A stretch of DNA of 64,000 nt from Sipunculus nudus (Eukaryota; Annelida; Sipuncula; Golfingiida; Sipunculidae). The stretch spans positions 673,108 to 737,107 of the forward strand of contig CM049317.1 of the NCBI GenBank assembly GCA_026874595.1, given 5' to 3'. Below are positions 60,384 through 64,000 of the stretch, one piece after another. The position numbers and the translations under genes were made by a program. The first letter of the stretch is position 1, and each line of letters starts with the position of its first letter. Below the pieces are notes generated by a model, which saw only the letters and a list, made by a program, of their open reading frames with translations, was not told the DNA's origin and searched no databases.

Positions 60384-60895
60384 ATGAAAACAAAGTATGA
60401 CAAGCACACTGTAAGTAGGACGTGTGAGCCTGGCGAAAAGGTCCTTGCCTTACTTCCCATCCCTGGCAGACCTCTGCAAGCTAGGTATTTTGGTCCTTAC
60501 ATTGTTGACAAGAAAGTCAGTGATTTAAATTACATACTGTTGACACCAGATAAGCGTAAGAAGAAATAACTGTGCCATGTTAACATGTTGAAACCATATT
60601 ATGACAGAAATAGCACATCAGATGTTGTACAAATTGTTACTGCTGTTAATTGTGTAAAAACTGACCCTGACCCAGTTAAAGTAGATCCTGATTGTAAGTG
60701 TGATGTAGACTTTCAGTGTGGTACAGTACCATTAAAAAATTCAGACGTGCTTAAAAAACCTGGATGCCAAACTGTCACACCTTACCGCACACCAACAACA
60801 AGACCTCAAGAACCTGCTGCGGAATTATGAACATTTGTTTAGTGACATTCCAACGCGAACTTACATGTTGTGCCATGACGTTGATGTTGGCGAGG
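60384..60895 (+). pseudogene. Integrase C-terminus and start of reverse transcriptase region, truncated
   Basis: First part (60384-60569): EPGEKVLALLPIPG then FGPYIVDKK, the GPY/F module at the integrase C-terminus. A stop follows, then KPYYDRNS-type linker. Near 60780-60895 another frame reads LRNYEHLFSDIPT and HDVDVG, which in related elements is the segment just before the reverse transcriptase palm. The sequence then passes abruptly into LTR sequence, so RT and RNase H are deleted. Confidence 0.65.
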
Positions 60896-61520
60896 CAAGC
60901 GCTATGGGCTTTCTCGTCTGGCCGACGTGGACCCTGGTGTGTGGAGACACGCGCAGCGGTGTTCTTCTAGATGATTAGTGGAAAATTCTCGGCTTGGGGA
61001 GAAGAGTATATAAAGGGGCTGTATTTTAGAGCAGAAAGGAAGAGCAGAGAAGATTTCCAGCGGACGCAGAAGCGTGTGTCAGTTTCTGGGACCTTATCCG
61101 ACGAGTGCGGCATTTACAGATTTTCTTTTCGACTTCAGTTTACTTTCTGGATTGTTACAAGAGCTTTACACTGGACTGTCATTCTCCGAGAGTATACATT
61201 TAAAGAACTTATCGTTGTGACGTTGGTGTTATCCAGGTATTGTGCACTTTGTGTATTTTACTGTGTGATTGTATTGATTTGTTGTTATACCGCTGTTTTA
61301 CTGTATAATAGTATTGATTTGATATATTGTAATGTTAGGGTTGTTTTAAGAATAAATTATGGTTATTTGTTAACAAAAAACCACTGACTTCTTTATTCAT
61401 TCCCCTAGACATTTCACGCTGCCTAGTGTTACTAAATCTGATTTTTTTTATCTCCATTACAGAATTTTGTGTTCATCACGCATACGTGATCTGTTTATAT
61501 TAGGTTCCGTAATATTACAT
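60896..61520 (+). mobile_element. 3' LTR, 5'-truncated
   Basis: It aligns with 56930-57593 of the 5' LTR, including TATA (near 61006), AATAAA (near 61350) and the end GGTTCCGTAA. The first part of the LTR is missing because the internal deletion joins the RT start directly to the LTR interior near 60896-60900. The flanking array resumes at about 61510-61520. A possible 5-bp target duplication TATAC is seen on both sides, but since the flank is itself repetitive this is weak. Confidence 0.75.
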
Positions 61521-61745
61521 TATACCTGATCTTTATATCATAAACCTGATCTATATACCATATGCCTGATCTGTATACCATATACCTTATCTATATACAC
61601 CATATAACTGAGCTATAAATCATATACCTGATCTGTATACAATTAACCTAATCTGTATATCATTAACCTGATCTGTATATCATTAACCTGATCTGTATAC
61701 CATTAACCTGATCTGTATACCATTAACCTAATCTGTATACCATAT
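61521..61745. repeat. 19-20-bp array, right half
   Basis: Units such as AACCTGATCTGTATACCATT continue the array at 56580-56809. Several units have CATTAACC in place of CATATACC. Confidence 0.9.
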
Positions 61746-61995
61746 ATATGATTCACGCTTAAAGGGAATTTATGTCTTTTTTACCCGAAAGTCTACATAT
61801 AGTTTTAGACAACGTCTTGTATTACAGTTTTTTGGTCCTCGTCATTTTAACCAATACAAAGTACTCCTACGGGTCCCCTTCGCATGGGTGACATCACTCC
61901 CAGTTATACACTGCGCGTAGAATCACTCGACAAATCAAACAAACTTAATTTTAATTTATTTTGGAGATATTAAATGACTAGAAGATGGAAAGAAA
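61746..61995. other. Spacer, nothing recognised
   Basis: AT-rich unique sequence between two arrays. Confidence 0.5.
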
Positions 61996-62000
61996 CCACA

Positions 62001-62151
62001 ACCTCCGTCAGCATCCTCATGAAACTGTGTGGTACAAAGTTTTTGTACAGTACACAGTTTATGTGCGGTACACAGTTTATGTGCGGTACACAGTTTTTGT
62101 GCGGTACACAGTTTTTGTGCCGCTCAGTTTCATTAGGATTCTGACGGAGGT
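62001..62151. repeat. Inverted repeat of an array unit around an 18-bp tandem core
   Basis: The left arm 62001-62032 (ACCTCCGTCAGCATCC...) and right arm 62120-62151 are reverse complements at about 28 of 32 bases. Between them an 18-bp unit (GTACACAGTTTATGTGCG) repeats about four times. The arms are the same sequence as the unit of the 54-bp array starting at 62583. Confidence 0.88.
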
Positions 62152-62164
62152 CCTAAACTGGGCG

Positions 62165-62420
62165 GCACAACGGGCTCCTGTGGCACAGGATAGGACACAG
62201 GAATCAAAGCCTGGAGATCGTGAGTTCGAATCTCAGCCGAGGTGGTGTGATTTTTCACGGTTGGCCCTCACCCAGGGTGACCCCTGCAGGCTTAATTGGA
62301 AGGTCGTGCCCAAAGGCCATGTTTCCTTCACAAACGAGTGCGAATAACCCAAGTAAGGTAACGATACGCGCCAATCGCCCGCAGTTGCAGTAGTCACGGG
62401 GCCTGGTTAACGCAAGGATA
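62165..62420 (+). mobile_element. tRNA-derived SINE, second family
   Basis: Begins with a tRNA-like head: A-box-like TGGCACAGGATAGG (62180-62193) and B box GAGTTCGAATCTC (62222-62234). A body without coding potential follows. It differs from the SINE at 16106-16446. The 3' end is not clear. Confidence 0.7.
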
Positions 62421-62582
62421 TAAAATAAGAGGCAGCGTCCGATACTACCCTGTCACATAGTCCGAAACCGGAATGAAAATCTGCAGATGTACATATACAT
62501 AGTTAGGTTATCATTAAAAATGGAGGTGGTTACCTCCACAAAAAAAAATATTTGAAAAAAGAAACTTTGCGGCACACATAAA

Positions 62583-64000
62583 ATGTATCTCACAACCTCC
62601 GTCAGCATCCTAATGAAACTGTGCGGTACACATAACCTGCGTGTCACAACCTCCGTCAGCATCCTAATGAAACTGTGTGGTACACATAACCTGCGTGTCA
62701 CAACCTCCGTCAGCATCCTAATGAAAATCTGTGTTACACATTACGTGTCTCACAACCTCTGTCAGCATCCTAATGAAACTCTGTGGTACACATAACCTGC
62801 GTGTCACAACCTCCGTCAGCATCCTAATGAAAATCTGTGTTACACATTACGTGTCTCACAACCTCTGTCAGCATCCTAATGAAACTCTGTGGTACACATA
62901 ACCTGCGTGTCACAACCTCCGTCAGCATCCTAATGAAAATCTGTGTTACACATTACGTGTCTCACAACCTCTGTCAGCATCCGAATGAAACTCTGAAGTA
63001 CACATAACCTGCGTGTCACAACCTCCGTCAGCATCCTAATGAAACTGTGTGGTACACATAACCTGCGTGTCACAACCTCCGTCAGCATCCTAATGAAAAT
63101 CTGTGTTACACATTACGTGTCTCACAACCTCTGTCAGCATCCTAATGAAACTCTGTGGTACACATAACCTGCGTGTCACAACCTCCGTCAGCATCCTAAT
63201 GAAAATCTGTGTTACACATTACGTGTCTCACAACCTCTGTCAGCATCCTAATGAAACTGTGTGGTACACATAACCTGCGTGTCACAACCTCTGTCAGCAT
63301 CCTAATGAAACTCTGTGGTATACATAACCTGCGTGTCACAACCTCCGTCAGCATCCTAATGAAACTGTGCGGTACACATAACCTGCGTGTCACAACCTCC
63401 GTCACTGAGCATTCTAATGAAAATCTGTGTTACACATTACGTGTCTCACAACCTCTGTCAGCATCCTAATGAAACTCTGTGGTATACATATCCTGCGTGT
63501 CACAATCTCCGTCAGCATCCTAATGAAAATCTGTGTTACACATTACGTGTCTCACAACCTCTGTCAGCATCCTAATGAACCTCTGTGGTACACATAACCT
63601 GCGTGTCACAACCTCCGTCAGCATCCTAATGAAACTGTGTGGTACACATAACCTGCGTGTCACAACCTCCGTCAGCATCCTAATGAAACTCTGTGGTACA
63701 CATAACCTGCGTGTCACAACCTCCGTCAGCATCCTAATGAAACTCTGTGGTACACATAACCTGTCTCACAACCTCTGTCAGCATCCTAATGAAACTCTGT
63801 GGTATACATAACCTGCGTGTCACAACCTCCGTCAGCATCCTAATGAAACTGTGCGGTACACATAACCTGCGTGTCACAACCTCCGTCAGCATCCTAATGA
63901 AACTCTGTGGTACACATAACCTGTCTCACAACCTCTGTCAGCATCCTAATGAAACTCTGTGGTATACATAACCTGCGTGTCACAACCTCCGTCAGCATCC
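62583..64000. repeat. 54-bp minisatellite, about 26 copies, continues past the window
   Basis: The plus-strand unit is TACACATAACCTGCGTGTCA, CAACCTCCGTCAGCATCC, TAATGAAACTGTGTGG. Two unit types alternate (GAAACTGTGTGG with CATAACCTGCG, and GAAAATCTGTGT with CATTACGTGTC). Period 54 keeps 18-codon frames open on both strands; these are not genes. On the minus strand it carries CACGCAGGTTATG and GACGGAGGTTGTG, two AG|GT words. Confidence 0.96.

Noticed and set aside
62172-62245. Functional tRNA gene
   Set aside because: The head looks tRNA-like, but I cannot draw a full cloverleaf with a proper acceptor stem, and a SINE body follows.

Overview
The window looks like animal nuclear DNA, most likely from a bivalve mollusc. 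Coding sequence is carried by short exons with GT/AG borders. There are tRNA-derived SINEs and LTR elements, and two dispersed repeats of a kind I associate with mollusc genomes: one built on TGACCTTTGACCT, and one ending in a run of GGAC steps. The species call is inference. By my count about half of the 64 kb is minisatellite.

The main content is one large, mostly hidden gene on the minus strand that almost no long ORF reveals. Read from high to low coordinates, short exons with matching splice phases lie at about 45.2, 42.4, 32.2, 31.9, 28.7, 28.0 and 25.5 kb (Ser/Thr/Pro-rich, nearly all phase 1-1, extracellular stalk). A single transmembrane exon follows at 16.9 kb. Cytoplasmic exons lie at 13.2, 10.7, 7.5 and 6.6 kb, and two exons at 5.9 and 4.3 kb together make a C-terminal death domain of the TNF-receptor kind. 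The 5' end, with any ligand-binding domains, is not in the window. I infer a single-pass death-domain receptor acting in apoptosis or immune signalling.

The introns are filled with tandem arrays (units 32 to 63 bp). Several are amplified copies of the neighbouring exon's own splice junction: the 42-bp array at 11.2-13.2 kb repeats the donor of the 13.2-kb exon, a 49-bp array on its other side repeats its acceptor, the 34-bp array at 7.5-10 kb repeats an acceptor, and the 41-bp array at 17.9-25.5 kb repeats the donor of the 25.5-kb exon. A 36-bp array at 29-31.9 kb begins inside an exon and may be partly coding. Arrays contain internal duplications of 0.7 to 2.6 kb.

Mobile elements: a 1.69-kb solo LTR (14.4-16.1 kb) with a 4-bp target duplication inside an array; tRNA-derived SINEs at 16.1 and 62.2 kb; and a degenerate plus-strand Ty3/gypsy-type element at 56.8-61.5 kb in which protease is followed by integrase and only then by the start of reverse transcriptase (Gmr1-like order), with RT/RNase H deleted. 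The last 1.4 kb is a 54-bp array that runs off the window.
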